NCBI GenBank assembly: GCA_045661205.1
Contig: JAZRFE010000044.1
Location: 1 to 64,000 of the forward strand
Direction of reading: 5' to 3'
Length of the DNA: 64,000 nt
DNA from: HGM04593 sp045661205
GTDB lineage: Bacteria; Bacteroidota; Bacteroidia; Bacteroidales; Bacteroidaceae
Position numbers and translations under genes: made by a program. Under the pieces are notes generated by a model. That model did no database searches. It saw only the letters and a list, made by a program, of their open reading frames with translations, and had not been told where the DNA came from. Shown one piece after another: positions 35,934 to 45,416 of the stretch (positions within the stretch are counted from its first letter, which is position 1; each line of letters starts with the position of its first letter).

Positions 35934-37220
35934 ATGAGCAATATAGCAATACAATTCGATAACGTCGGAAAACTATATAAACTGGGCCTCGTGGGCACAG
36001 GCACTCTATCGCACGACCTCAACCGCTGGTGGAAAACCACCATCCTGCGCCAGGAAGACCCCTACCTGAAGATTGGCGAAACAAACGACCGTACACAAAA
36101 AGGAGCATCGGAGTACGTGTGGGCACTCAAAGACATTAACTTCGACGTACAACAAGGCGACGTTGTAGGCATCATAGGCAAGAACGGCGCAGGAAAATCC
36201 ACGCTGCTGAAGCTGCTCTCACGCGTAACCTCCCCCACCACCGGAGCCATACGCGCCAAAGGTCGCATAGCCTCGCTGCTTGAGGTGGGCACAGGATTTC
36301 ACCCCGAACTCACCGGCCGAGAAAACATATACATGAACGGCTCTATCATGGGCATGACACGCCGCGAAATAGACCGTAAACTCGACGAGATAGTAGACTT
36401 CGCCGGTGTGGAACGCTATATAGACACCCCTGTGAAACGCTACTCCAGCGGTATGACCGTACGTCTGGGCTTTGCCGTTGCAGCTTTCCTCGAACCCGAA
36501 ATACTCGTTGTAGACGAGGTGCTCGCCGTTGGCGACGCCGAGTTCCAGAAAAAAGCCATAGGCAAGATGCAGGATGTATCGAAAGGCGAAGGCCGAACGG
36601 TTCTTTTTGTAAGCCATAATATGGCGGCGGTGAGAAGCTTGTGCAATAAAGGTGTTTTATTAAAAAATGGACGTTTTCATTTTCAAGGTTCGGCAGATGA
36701 TGCTATTGATAAATATATCAAAGAGTGTGTTGAAAATGTTGAAACACTACAACTATCTGAAATAAAAAGAAATAAAAACTATAGTAATAAATTAAAGTTT
36801 ACTAACATTGAATATCTTGATGAATATAACAATATCACAAAACCAAGATGTAGTAGGTTTGTTAGAATAAAAATAAATTTCCAATGTATGGAGAATCTAA
36901 AAAATTGCTATTTGTCATTGGGAATCAGAGATTATTACGGATCACCATTGATGACATTTCCAACAAATGTAACAATAGATAATTTTGAGTTATCTCCCGG
37001 CGAGCATTGCGCATACTGCGATATAGAAAAATTACCATTAACACATGGTACATATAAAATTGGTTTATGGTTCAGTTCAAATAATGAATGTCTGGATTAT
37101 ATTGATAATAGCATAAATTTAGAAGTCGAAGCTGATAACTTCTTCATTAAAGGCAGAGATATAAGCAAAAATCTACACGGCAAAGTTGTATTATATGAAC
37201 ACAAATGGAGGATAGAATAA
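35934..37220 (+). CDS. wzt: ABC transporter ATPase with C-terminal glycan-binding domain (Wzt-like)
   Basis: Partner of the permease above. The ATPase half has Walker A GKNGAGKS (K88), the signature YSSGMTVRLG (170-179), Walker B VVDE (D194, E195) and the H-loop SHN. From about residue 230 a separate beta-sandwich domain follows, which in Wzt proteins recognises the modified non-reducing end of the glycan. Base composition falls sharply at about 36,620-36,660, exactly at this domain border: the ATPase part is GC-rich, the binding domain AT-rich. The gene is therefore a probable recombination chimera matching transporter to a new glycan. Confidence 0.9.
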   Translation: MSNIAIQFDNVGKLYKLGLVGTGTLSHDLNRWWKTTILRQEDPYLKIGETNDRTQKGASEYVWALKDINFDVQQGDVVGIIGKNGAGKSTLLKLLSRVTSPTTGAIRAKGRIASLLEVGTGFHPELTGRENIYMNGSIMGMTRREIDRKLDEIVDFAGVERYIDTPVKRYSSGMTVRLGFAVAAFLEPEILVVDEVLAVGDAEFQKKAIGKMQDVSKGEGRTVLFVSHNMAAVRSLCNKGVLLKNGRFHFQGSADDAIDKYIKECVENVETLQLSEIKRNKNYSNKLKFTNIEYLDEYNNITKPRCSRFVRIKINFQCMENLKNCYLSLGIRDYYGSPLMTFPTNVTIDNFELSPGEHCAYCDIEKLPLTHGTYKIGLWFSSNNECLDYIDNSINLEVEADNFFIKGRDISKNLHGKVVLYEHKWRIE

Positions 37221-37244
37221 TTTTTATATAAAAGGAATATATAT

Positions 37245-38363
37245 ATGCTATATTTTATTTTATTCATATCTATTACGGCTAATATTATATTTGTTTTACC
37301 ATATACCAAATATTACTTTAAAAAAATATATAGTTGGTATTTTGCTAAACCATTTTTTAAAATCGACGACGATAATTCAACGATTGTAAAAGCTTTGTTG
37401 AAATCATCTGTATCTATTACGAAAACAGTAATGATACAGCAAGAGTATAGTGGATTATTTATCGATATAAAAAACTTCTTTAAAAGTAAAAGAAATAATT
37501 CATTCTTTAATAATTTTTATACCGCGTATTTATATGTTGGTTTATCTCAATACGCATTAAAGTATAAAGATGAAGAAATACTTAATTATGTAAAGAAAAA
37601 AGCTGATGAATGGATTGACAATGAAAACAATACGTTGAACTATAAATTAAAAAAAGTAGACCAATTCCCTATTGGGATTTTATATATAAACCTATATAAA
37701 ATGACCAATGAGGATAAGTACAAAAAAGTTGCAGAATTCATATATAATAAACTACTAGAAAACAGCAAAGAAGTTAATAAATATATCATTAAATACAGCG
37801 AAAACGACAATTACAACAATTATGTGGATGTGTTAGGAATGGTCGTTCCTTTTTTAATGGAATATTATAATCTTCAAAAAGATATAAACGCGTATAAATT
37901 AGCCCAATATAATATAGAGCAATATTATAAATGTGCCGTTGATAAAGAAAATGGTATACCGGCACATGGATATAGTCTGACATCGGGAATTAAAGTCGGA
38001 AGCTGCAACTGGGGAAGAGGATTAGGATGGTATTTATTTGCTAATGCATATTGTAAAAATTGTAATATAAATCAAAATGTATTGGAAAAAACAATAAAGA
38101 ACATTCCATACACACAATTTCCAGGACAAGTATCGCATTTTGACTCGTCTACCGCATTAATGATAGAAATATTCAAACAAAGCAGAAATAATACTTCAAA
38201 ACTGAATATAGACTTCATTAAAAATAAAATAAGAACAAATGGAATGATTGATTTTTGTAGTGGAGACACATACTATTTTAATCAATACTCCAAATCGTAC
38301 GGAGAGAGCGAATTATGCAATGGATTATTTTTAATCCTGATAAGTAAATTCGGAGAACTATAG
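37245..38363 (+). CDS. GH88/GH105-like unsaturated-glycan hydrolase family protein
   Basis: A 372-residue protein with an N-terminal membrane helix and an alpha/alpha-toroid pattern. Segments YVDVLGMVVPFLMEYYN and CNWGRGLGWYLFANAY resemble GH88/GH105 unsaturated uronyl or rhamnogalacturonyl hydrolases, which are also found in O-antigen loci. An Asp in the YVD segment could be the acid/base residue. In this setting it may trim or edit the glycan during synthesis. The sequence is AT-rich like the next genes. Confidence 0.6.
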   Translation: MLYFILFISITANIIFVLPYTKYYFKKIYSWYFAKPFFKIDDDNSTIVKALLKSSVSITKTVMIQQEYSGLFIDIKNFFKSKRNNSFFNNFYTAYLYVGLSQYALKYKDEEILNYVKKKADEWIDNENNTLNYKLKKVDQFPIGILYINLYKMTNEDKYKKVAEFIYNKLLENSKEVNKYIIKYSENDNYNNYVDVLGMVVPFLMEYYNLQKDINAYKLAQYNIEQYYKCAVDKENGIPAHGYSLTSGIKVGSCNWGRGLGWYLFANAYCKNCNINQNVLEKTIKNIPYTQFPGQVSHFDSSTALMIEIFKQSRNNTSKLNIDFIKNKIRTNGMIDFCSGDTYYFNQYSKSYGESELCNGLFLILISKFGEL

Positions 38364-38374
38364 ACAGATTAAAT

Positions 38375-39505
38375 ATGAAAATAGCAATACTCACACTCCC
38401 GTTACACACAAATTACGGAGGCATATTGCAAGCCTATGCTCTGCAAACAACTCTCGAAAAAATGGGGCACAAGGTGGAAGTTCTTGACAAAAGAAGAAAA
38501 GAAAAAACGCAAGTGCCACTTATTATAAGAATAAAACGCTTCATTCTTAAATATATTTTATTTAAAAACATACCAGCTTTAAAGGAAAATGTTTGCTATA
38601 AAAAAGCCAGCATAGCAAACAAACACACGTGGAAATTTGCTGATAAACATATACATAGAAGAGAAATTTCATCTTTTGAAGAGATAAAAGAGGGGGAATA
38701 CGATGCAATTGTAGTAGGTAGCGACCAAGTGTGGCGCCCATGCTATTTCACTGGGAACTACAATACTCCAATGCAAACCGCGTTTCTTGATTTTACACAA
38801 AATTGGAATATAAAACGCATTAGCTATGCAGCATCGCTTGGGAGTGATTTTTGGGAGTTCAAAAATAAAGAGACAGAAGATTGCGGCAAACTGATTAAAA
38901 ATTTCGATGCAGTATCTGTACGTGAAAAAAGCGCAAAAGAGTTACTAGAGAAGCACTTAAACTTTACTAATGTTGAGGTTGTGCCCGACCCTACATTTTT
39001 ATTGGAAAAAGAAAGTTACATTAAGCTTTTTAAAAATAACAAGACACCGAAAAGCAAAGGGAATCTACTTGTTTATTTTATCGATGAAACTGAGGATAAA
39101 AATATTCTCATAAAAAAAATCTCTACATCAAAAAAACTTAAACCATTTAAGGTTAATAGCAAAGTGGAAGGAAATAAAAATAGACAAGAAGACACGATAT
39201 ATACACAACCTAGCGTTGAAAGTTGGTTGAGAGGATTCTATGATGCCGATTTTATTATTACAGACTCATTTCATGCATGTGTCTTTTCAATAATATTTAA
39301 AAAAGAGTTTATCGTATACGCTAACGAAGAACGCGGATTGGCACGTTTCAAACATTTGCTCGAATTATTTGGTTTGGATGATAGATATATTGTAAACAGT
39401 TCGCAATTTGATACTCTAAATATCAAAAGTTCTATACAAACTATTGGAAACGATTATATGTATAAGAATATAGGAATAACATACTTAAAAGAAAACCTTG
39501 CATAA
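38375..39505 (+). CDS. Polysaccharide pyruvyl transferase family protein
   Basis: A GT-B-like transferase that adds pyruvate ketals (from phosphoenolpyruvate) to sugars. The start MKIAILTLPLHTNYGGILQA is the typical opening with NYG; later VVGSDQVWRP and the SWLRGFYDADFIITDSFHAC region complete the family pattern. Length is 376 residues. The stop shares one base with the next ATG (TAATG), so both are translated together. Pyruvylation would add negative charge to the glycan. Confidence 0.85.
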   Translation: MKIAILTLPLHTNYGGILQAYALQTTLEKMGHKVEVLDKRRKEKTQVPLIIRIKRFILKYILFKNIPALKENVCYKKASIANKHTWKFADKHIHRREISSFEEIKEGEYDAIVVGSDQVWRPCYFTGNYNTPMQTAFLDFTQNWNIKRISYAASLGSDFWEFKNKETEDCGKLIKNFDAVSVREKSAKELLEKHLNFTNVEVVPDPTFLLEKESYIKLFKNNKTPKSKGNLLVYFIDETEDKNILIKKISTSKKLKPFKVNSKVEGNKNRQEDTIYTQPSVESWLRGFYDADFIITDSFHACVFSIIFKKEFIVYANEERGLARFKHLLELFGLDDRYIVNSSQFDTLNIKSSIQTIGNDYMYKNIGITYLKENLA

Positions 39506-40407
39506 TGTACACAATTATTATTCCCGTATATAATGCCGAAAAAACCATTAGGCAATGTTTAGAAAGTATTCTATGCCAAAGCAACAAGGATTTTGAGCTA
39601 ATACTGATTAATGATGGAAGCATAGATACTTCTGGGGATATATGCAATGAATATGCTTCGAAAGATTCACGTATTAAAGTTTTTCATAAGCCAAATGGCG
39701 GAGTTTCCTCTGCAAGAAACCTGGGACTTGAGCATGCTAAAGGAGAATGGATTACTTTTATTGATGCTGATGATTATATAGATCAAAACTATTTACCTGA
39801 TGATGACAATTGTAAAAGCGACCTACTAATACAAAACTGGAAAAATCAAGGGACAAACGAAATAATAGAATACATCCCGAAACAAAATATTAACCTTAAC
39901 GATAAAATAGAATTTATCAATGAACATCTTCATAAATACATTTTTCGATGTCCATGGGCGAAATTCTACAAACATAATATAATAGAAAAGAACGACATAA
40001 AGTTCGACAAACGATTTTCCATAGGAGAGGATTCTTTGTTTGTTTATGATTACTTATATCACTGCCACTCAATTAAAATTATAGGTAGCTCATACTATAT
40101 GTATAAGAGAAACGAAGAGCAACATAAATACAAAGAAAACATTGAAACCACATTAGCATACATTAAAGAGTTTTGGGTAAAATACAAAAAATTAAATTGT
40201 AAAAACAAGAAGCTACTTGAAATTAAATATAACTTTTATAGAAGCATCACTGAAAACATCGACTCTGAAAGTAATACTAAAAAGTGGAATTCAAACGAAT
40301 ACACACTAAAATTATGGGATGCTATATATTTAAGTACAATTAAAGACTATTTTATTTATATCAAATGGAGAATAATATGTAAAATAAAAAAAATAATGTC
40401 CATTTGA
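39505..40407 (+). CDS. Glycosyltransferase family 2
   Basis: A 300-residue GT-A transferase with IIIPVYNAEKTIRQCLESI at the N-terminus, NDGSIDTS and a DADD metal site (87-90). The acceptor half is divergent and helical, so sugar specificity cannot be read. It overlaps the pyruvyltransferase gene by one base. A remnant of another transferase gene follows immediately. Confidence 0.88.
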   Translation: MYTIIIPVYNAEKTIRQCLESILCQSNKDFELILINDGSIDTSGDICNEYASKDSRIKVFHKPNGGVSSARNLGLEHAKGEWITFIDADDYIDQNYLPDDDNCKSDLLIQNWKNQGTNEIIEYIPKQNINLNDKIEFINEHLHKYIFRCPWAKFYKHNIIEKNDIKFDKRFSIGEDSLFVYDYLYHCHSIKIIGSSYYMYKRNEEQHKYKENIETTLAYIKEFWVKYKKLNCKNKKLLEIKYNFYRSITENIDSESNTKKWNSNEYTLKLWDAIYLSTIKDYFIYIKWRIICKIKKIMSI

Positions 40408-40576
40408 ACATTATATTTTAACACGATTCAATCTTCCACTTATTCAAAGCAAACTGAATAATAGTAAAAATGTAGCATCTTGCGATATAGAACACCTTGA
40501 ACATAGATTTTCATTATTTGAGTTTTTTTGCATTAATAGTAAAAATCATTCATTTACAGAATACATAGATTATAAA
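40406..40576 (+). pseudogene. 5' remnant of a rhamnosyltransferase-like gene, without start codon
   Basis: The frame of the next gene is open upstream back to a TAA at 40400-40402, giving 57 extra codons without an ATG. The peptide starts EHYILTRFNLPL and contains IEHLEHRFSLFEFFC. This matches the opening of putative rhamnosyl transferases (PF11316-like), which typically read as Ile-Leu-Thr-Arg-Phe-Asn followed by Trp-Leu-Glu-x-Arg-Phe-x-Leu-Phe-Glu. The rest of that gene is missing, so this looks like a deletion or recombination scar. It accounts for the 169-bp gap between the two GT2 genes. Confidence 0.5.
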
Positions 40577-41632
40577 ATGAATTATAATAAAACATTGTCT
40601 ATAATTGTGCCTTGCTATAATGCCGCAAGGTTTCTTAGTGAGTTCATGGATTGTTTAATAAAACAAACATTCAAAAATTGGAATGCATATATAATAGATG
40701 ATGGTTCAACTGATGAATCTATAGAAATAATAAATAAGTACAACAAGATAGATGATAGAATAATACTTGTAAATAGAAAACGACTGCCCAAAGGAAGCCA
40801 AACATGTAGAAATATTGGAATTGAAATGGCAAAAGATTCCAAATATATTATATTCTTTGATGCAGATGATATTGTCGCTCCATATTGTTTAGAGCAACGC
40901 GTTAAATTCATGGAGTCCAATCAAGATTTAGATTTTGCAGTGTTTCCTGCTAAAATGTTTTATAATAAGCTCTTTGATGACTTTGCAATATTTGGTGTTA
41001 AAGATAACGAATCATCCGATATATCACGTCTATTAAGAAGACAATTACCGTATGTTGTATGGACAAACATCTATAAATACTCATCAATAAAGAAATATAA
41101 CCATTATTGGGATGAAAATATTTTATCTTTACAGGATACAGACTACAACATACAAGCAATTGTAAAAAACATGAAATATGCTTACGCTGTAAACTCACCT
41201 ATTGATTATTTTTGGAGAGGACAAAGCGGTAATAATATTTCAAACAAAATACATAGCAATCCGCACATTGATAGCCACATATATTTAATAAACAAGATAT
41301 GCTGCTGTAATGAATTAAAAAGCAACAAATTAATCAAAAACGACATAAAAATTTTCATCTTATCATTTATAGACTTATTTAACTCTAATAAATATTTTAA
41401 AGATAAATTATTTACTCTATCTTATTTCAAAAATAATTTATTGTTTTATGTACAAACTAAATTATATTGTTTGTTAAACAAAAGAGGCATTAGGTTTATA
41501 TTCCCGCATTTATATAAATACAGGAATAAGACTATTGAAAAAGCAGAACTATTTAGGAAAGAGAATCTTAAACATTATACAGAAATAACCATTAATGCTT
41601 TAAACAATCAAATAACACATTTAAAGCATTAA
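40577..41632 (+). CDS. Glycosyltransferase family 2
   Basis: A 351-residue GT-A enzyme: LSIIVPCYNAARFLSEFMD, IDDGSTDES and the DADD site (95-98). The arginine-lysine-rich C-terminal half is typical of O-antigen and teichuronic-type transferases. The first ATG is used, although the upstream frame is open through a gene remnant. AT-rich. Confidence 0.87.
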   Translation: MNYNKTLSIIVPCYNAARFLSEFMDCLIKQTFKNWNAYIIDDGSTDESIEIINKYNKIDDRIILVNRKRLPKGSQTCRNIGIEMAKDSKYIIFFDADDIVAPYCLEQRVKFMESNQDLDFAVFPAKMFYNKLFDDFAIFGVKDNESSDISRLLRRQLPYVVWTNIYKYSSIKKYNHYWDENILSLQDTDYNIQAIVKNMKYAYAVNSPIDYFWRGQSGNNISNKIHSNPHIDSHIYLINKICCCNELKSNKLIKNDIKIFILSFIDLFNSNKYFKDKLFTLSYFKNNLLFYVQTKLYCLLNKRGIRFIFPHLYKYRNKTIEKAELFRKENLKHYTEITINALNNQITHLKH

Positions 41633-41686
41633 ATATGGCCCAAATATCAAATTCATACTAAAAATTTAAGTCTTGTATCAAAATTT

Positions 41687-42745
41687 ATGAGTAACAATAT
41701 ACAGTTAATAGCATACTACCTACCCCAATACTACGAAATAGAATTCAACAACAAATATTGGGGCAAAGGCCATACCGAATGGACAGATACAGCAAAGGCA
41801 AAGCCACTATTTAAGGGGCATTATCAACCACATGTTCCGGCTGATTTAGGCTTTTACAACCTTCTGATGCCCGAAGCACGCAAAGCACAAGCAGAAATGG
41901 CAAAAAAATACGGAGTAGATGGATTCTGCTATTGGCATTATTGGTTCGGCAATGGAGAGACAATAATGGAAAAGCCGATACAAGCTGTTGTGGAAAGCGG
42001 AGAGCCTGATTTTCCTTTCTGTTTGTGTTGGGCCAATCATAGTTGGCACAATCCTAGAACAAAAAGGATAATCCTAGAACAAAAATATTATGGCAATGAC
42101 GATTACACCAAATACTTTTATAGTCTATTGCATATGTTCAAGGATAAAAGATACATTAAAATAGATAATAAACCTGTATTCAACATTTTTGAAGCTGAAT
42201 CTATTCCTTCTGCAAATGAATTTATAGAGTTGTGGAACAATTTAGCAATAAAAGAAGGATTTAATGGAATCTATTTTATTGGTCTTACGCAATCTATAGA
42301 ACAATTCAATAAAATAAAAGGCTTGAATTTGAATGCAATAAACACTGTTAGACTAAAGGATTTCCTGGAACACGAAAACCCCTTAAAAGAATATATCAAA
42401 TACAAAATAGGATCATCACACAATTATAGTTATAAAAGTGCGCTAAAATATTTTGTCACAGAGGAAGAAAAAAAAGAAAATATAATACCTACTATCATTT
42501 CAGGATGGGACCATAGCCCACGTGCAGGCAAAAAGTCCTTGATACTAACAAATTATACTCCGGAAAATTTCAAGAAGCATTTAGAGAACACATTCAATGT
42601 TCTTAAAGATAAAAAAAACAAACTATGCTTTATAAAAGCATGGAATGAGTGGGGCGAAGGCAATCATCTCGAACCTGACCTTAAATGGGGATTATCATTC
42701 TTGGAGACCTTGAAAAGTATTAAAGACAAATATAGCAAGATATAA
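41687..42745 (+). CDS. WbsX-family glycosyltransferase, first copy
   Basis: A 352-residue protein of the WbsX (PF14307) group, annotated as GH99-like in databases and found in O-antigen loci. Diagnostic segments: LIAYYLPQYYEIEFNNKYWG, GFCYWHYWFGNGETIMEKP, FCLCWANHSW, and IISGWDHSPRAG near the end. It is a close relative of the gene at 43370, with which it flanks a hexapeptide acyltransferase. An A8 tract (42611-42618) lies near the 3' end. Confidence 0.85.
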   Translation: MSNNIQLIAYYLPQYYEIEFNNKYWGKGHTEWTDTAKAKPLFKGHYQPHVPADLGFYNLLMPEARKAQAEMAKKYGVDGFCYWHYWFGNGETIMEKPIQAVVESGEPDFPFCLCWANHSWHNPRTKRIILEQKYYGNDDYTKYFYSLLHMFKDKRYIKIDNKPVFNIFEAESIPSANEFIELWNNLAIKEGFNGIYFIGLTQSIEQFNKIKGLNLNAINTVRLKDFLEHENPLKEYIKYKIGSSHNYSYKSALKYFVTEEEKKENIIPTIISGWDHSPRAGKKSLILTNYTPENFKKHLENTFNVLKDKKNKLCFIKAWNEWGEGNHLEPDLKWGLSFLETLKSIKDKYSKI

Positions 42746-42752
42746 CACAACG

Positions 42753-43370
42753 ATGAAGGACAAAATACTTGTAATAATATTTGGCATCTTTTATTTAATA
42801 GAAAAATTATACATAGAAAAGATTGAGCCTTTTATAATAATATTACGAAACAAATATTATATATACAAGCACACTAAAATATTTAAGTTTTACGGTAAAG
42901 GAGTTTATATAAATAAAAAATCCTTTATCGTTGGTGCTGAATGTATTAAAATTGGAAACGATTCAGCATTTAACGAAGGACTATACTTAACTGCATGGAA
43001 AACTGATGAAAAAACTTTACCATGTATAGAATTCGGAGAAAAATGTTCAATTGGGGCACACAATCATATAACTGCAATTAATTATATTAAGATTGGAAAT
43101 AATTTACTTACTGGTAAATGGGTTACAATCACTGATAATTCTCACGGGAAAACTGATTATTACGAACTTCAACATCCGCCATGCAAAAGGGAAGTTGTAT
43201 CTAAAGGAGGAGTAACTATTGGTAACAATGTGTGGATTGGAGATAAAGCGACCATACTACCCGGAGTTACAATTGGTGACGGAGCTGTTATTGCTGCAAA
43301 CGCAGTTGTAACAAAAGATGTTGCAGCATATTCTGTTGTTGGTGGTAACCCAGCTAAAGCCTTAATATAA
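42753..43370 (+). CDS. Hexapeptide-repeat (LbH) sugar O-acyltransferase
   Basis: A 205-residue left-handed beta-helix acyltransferase, probably transferring acetyl from acetyl-CoA. A hydrophobic N-terminus (about 1-30) is followed by hexapeptide coils including KIGNDSAFNEG, SIGAHNHITAI and the GNNVWIGDKATILPGV to GGNPAKAL segment typical of the maltose O-acetyltransferase group. The His in GAHNH or HGKTD is the likely catalytic base. One-base overlap with the next WbsX gene. Confidence 0.85.
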   Translation: MKDKILVIIFGIFYLIEKLYIEKIEPFIIILRNKYYIYKHTKIFKFYGKGVYINKKSFIVGAECIKIGNDSAFNEGLYLTAWKTDEKTLPCIEFGEKCSIGAHNHITAINYIKIGNNLLTGKWVTITDNSHGKTDYYELQHPPCKREVVSKGGVTIGNNVWIGDKATILPGVTIGDGAVIAANAVVTKDVAAYSVVGGNPAKALI

Positions 43371-44434
43371 TGAATAAAGACATTAAACTAATAGCATATT
43401 ATTTGCCACAATTCCATAGATTAAAATTCAACGACGAATATTGGGGTAAGGGCTTTACAGAGTGGACTAATACGGCCAAAGCAAAGCCTCTTTTTAAAGG
43501 TCATTACCAGCCACATATCCCTGCCGACCTTGGTTTTTATGACCTTTCAGTACAAAGTGTCAGACGAGAACAAGCTGAACTCGCCGAGAAATATGGAATT
43601 TCGGGATTTTGTTATTGGCACTATTGGTTTGGACCTAATAAAAGAGTTATGGAAATGCCATTTAACGAGGTCCTGAAAGACAAAGAAATTAAATTGCCTT
43701 TTTGTTTAGCATGGGCAAATCATGAATGGCACAATGTTAAAACTCGTGAAGTAATTATAAAGCAAGAATATTGTGGCAAAGAAGATTATAACATGCATTA
43801 TAATTCATTACGAGATGCATTCAAAGATTGTAGATATATAAAAATTGGCAATAAACCTATATTCAACATTTTTAGTCCATTTGAAATTCCTGATACAAAA
43901 AAATTCTTTGATATATGGAACAATAATGCAAAGAATGATGGATGGGATGGAATGTATTTTATTGGAATAGTTAAAACAGATGAGGAGGCAAATGTTGCGT
44001 TAGATATGGGATATAACGCTGTAAATACTATGAAACTACAGAACTTTGAATATAAGAAAAGTACGTTAAGTAGGATTGTTGATAATTTCAAACACAATAT
44101 ACTCAAAATGCCTTATGTGTATTCATTTAAAAAGGCAATGAAATATTTTTGTACAAACATAGAAAAGAAAGAACAGGTTATCCCAACTATTATTACGGGG
44201 TGGGACCATACCCCACGTAGCGGGGAAAAAGCTCTTATCTTAAATAATTATACCCCCGAAGTCTTTTCGGAACATTTAGACAATGTGTTGCAACATATAG
44301 AAAATAAAGAAAACAAAATTGCATTCATTAGAGCATGGAACGAATGGGCCGAAGGTAATCATCTTGAGCCTGATTTAAAATACGGACTCGCCTTTCTTGA
44401 AACTATTAAAAAAAAGCTAGCTAAATATGATTAG
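43370..44434 (+). CDS. WbsX-family glycosyltransferase, second copy
   Basis: A 354-residue paralog of the gene at 41687; the blocks LKFNDEYWGKGFTEWTNTAK, GFCYWHYWFG, FCLAWANHEW and IITGWDHTPRSG are shared. The duplication is old, since nucleotide identity is modest. The two may add similar sugars at different positions. It overlaps the next GT2 gene by 8 nt. Confidence 0.85.
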   Translation: MNKDIKLIAYYLPQFHRLKFNDEYWGKGFTEWTNTAKAKPLFKGHYQPHIPADLGFYDLSVQSVRREQAELAEKYGISGFCYWHYWFGPNKRVMEMPFNEVLKDKEIKLPFCLAWANHEWHNVKTREVIIKQEYCGKEDYNMHYNSLRDAFKDCRYIKIGNKPIFNIFSPFEIPDTKKFFDIWNNNAKNDGWDGMYFIGIVKTDEEANVALDMGYNAVNTMKLQNFEYKKSTLSRIVDNFKHNILKMPYVYSFKKAMKYFCTNIEKKEQVIPTIITGWDHTPRSGEKALILNNYTPEVFSEHLDNVLQHIENKENKIAFIRAWNEWAEGNHLEPDLKYGLAFLETIKKKLAKYD

Positions 44435-45416
44435 CATTATAGTACCTATATATAATAGTGAAAAATATATTGCCAGATGTATCGAATCCATACTTAAACA
44501 AACATTCAAAGAGTATGAGATTATAATAGTTAATGATGGATCGACCGATAACTCATTAGAAATAATAGAAGCAGTATGTAAACATCATAAAAACATCACA
44601 GTTATAAACCAAGAAAATGGAGGCGTATCCAAAGCTCGAAACACTGGAATAGAAAATGCTAAAGGTGAATATATATGCTTCATAGACAGTGATGATTATA
44701 TCGACAAAAACTTTCTACAGAATTTAGTTCAAACGAGTAATTACGATTGGGTTTTATCCGGAATATACGACATAAATAGAAACGAAATACAAAAAAAGAT
44801 ATTATTAAAAGATAAAATTTGGGATTTAGAATTAGAAAGAGATTGCAAAGAGTTTTACAAAATGCCCTTACTTACTGCACCATTCCCAAAACTCTATAAA
44901 TTAGATATTATAAACAATAACAATATAAGGTATAATACAGAAATAAGTTTTGCTGAAGATCGTGAATTTAATTACACTTATTCGTTATATATAAAAAACA
45001 TTAAAACAATATCATATATAGGGTATTACTACAACACAGAAAATCAAAGTTCGCTTAGTAAAAAACCACAACCTTATAAACTAAAATACGACTGCCTTCA
45101 TTGGGCAATGCTAAAGAAAGCTTTTTATATCAGAAACATTCAGAATAATGATACAGAGGTAATAAATTTACTTGTAAACGAACTTTTTTATAGCATATAT
45201 GATGATTTAATATTATTAGTTAAACATTACAGCATAAAAGACGCATTACATTACTCTAAAATCAATTTAGAATATGTAAATTACGAATATCTTAAAACAT
45301 ACAAAAAATCAATTAAAGCGTCAAAATGGCAAACAAAACTAATATTACATGTGCCATATAAAATAACTATATATATATTACACTTATTACTAAAATGGAA
45401 AAACAGAAAAGAGTAA
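44427..45416 (+). CDS. Glycosyltransferase family 2
   Basis: A 329-residue GT-A transferase with ISIIVPIYNSEKYIARCIES, NDGSTDNS, ENGGVSKARNTGI and DSDD (87-90). It overlaps its neighbours on both sides (8 and 22 nt), showing dense packing of this part of the operon. Specificity unknown. Confidence 0.88.
   Translation: MISIIVPIYNSEKYIARCIESILKQTFKEYEIIIVNDGSTDNSLEIIEAVCKHHKNITVINQENGGVSKARNTGIENAKGEYICFIDSDDYIDKNFLQNLVQTSNYDWVLSGIYDINRNEIQKKILLKDKIWDLELERDCKEFYKMPLLTAPFPKLYKLDIINNNNIRYNTEISFAEDREFNYTYSLYIKNIKTISYIGYYYNTENQSSLSKKPQPYKLKYDCLHWAMLKKAFYIRNIQNNDTEVINLLVNELFYSIYDDLILLVKHYSIKDALHYSKINLEYVNYEYLKTYKKSIKASKWQTKLILHVPYKITIYILHLLLKWKNRKE

Noticed and set aside
42611..42618. A8 tract in the first WbsX gene as a phase-variation site
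   Set aside because: Runs of this length are common in AT-rich coding sequence here, and it lies near the 3' end; no special placement.
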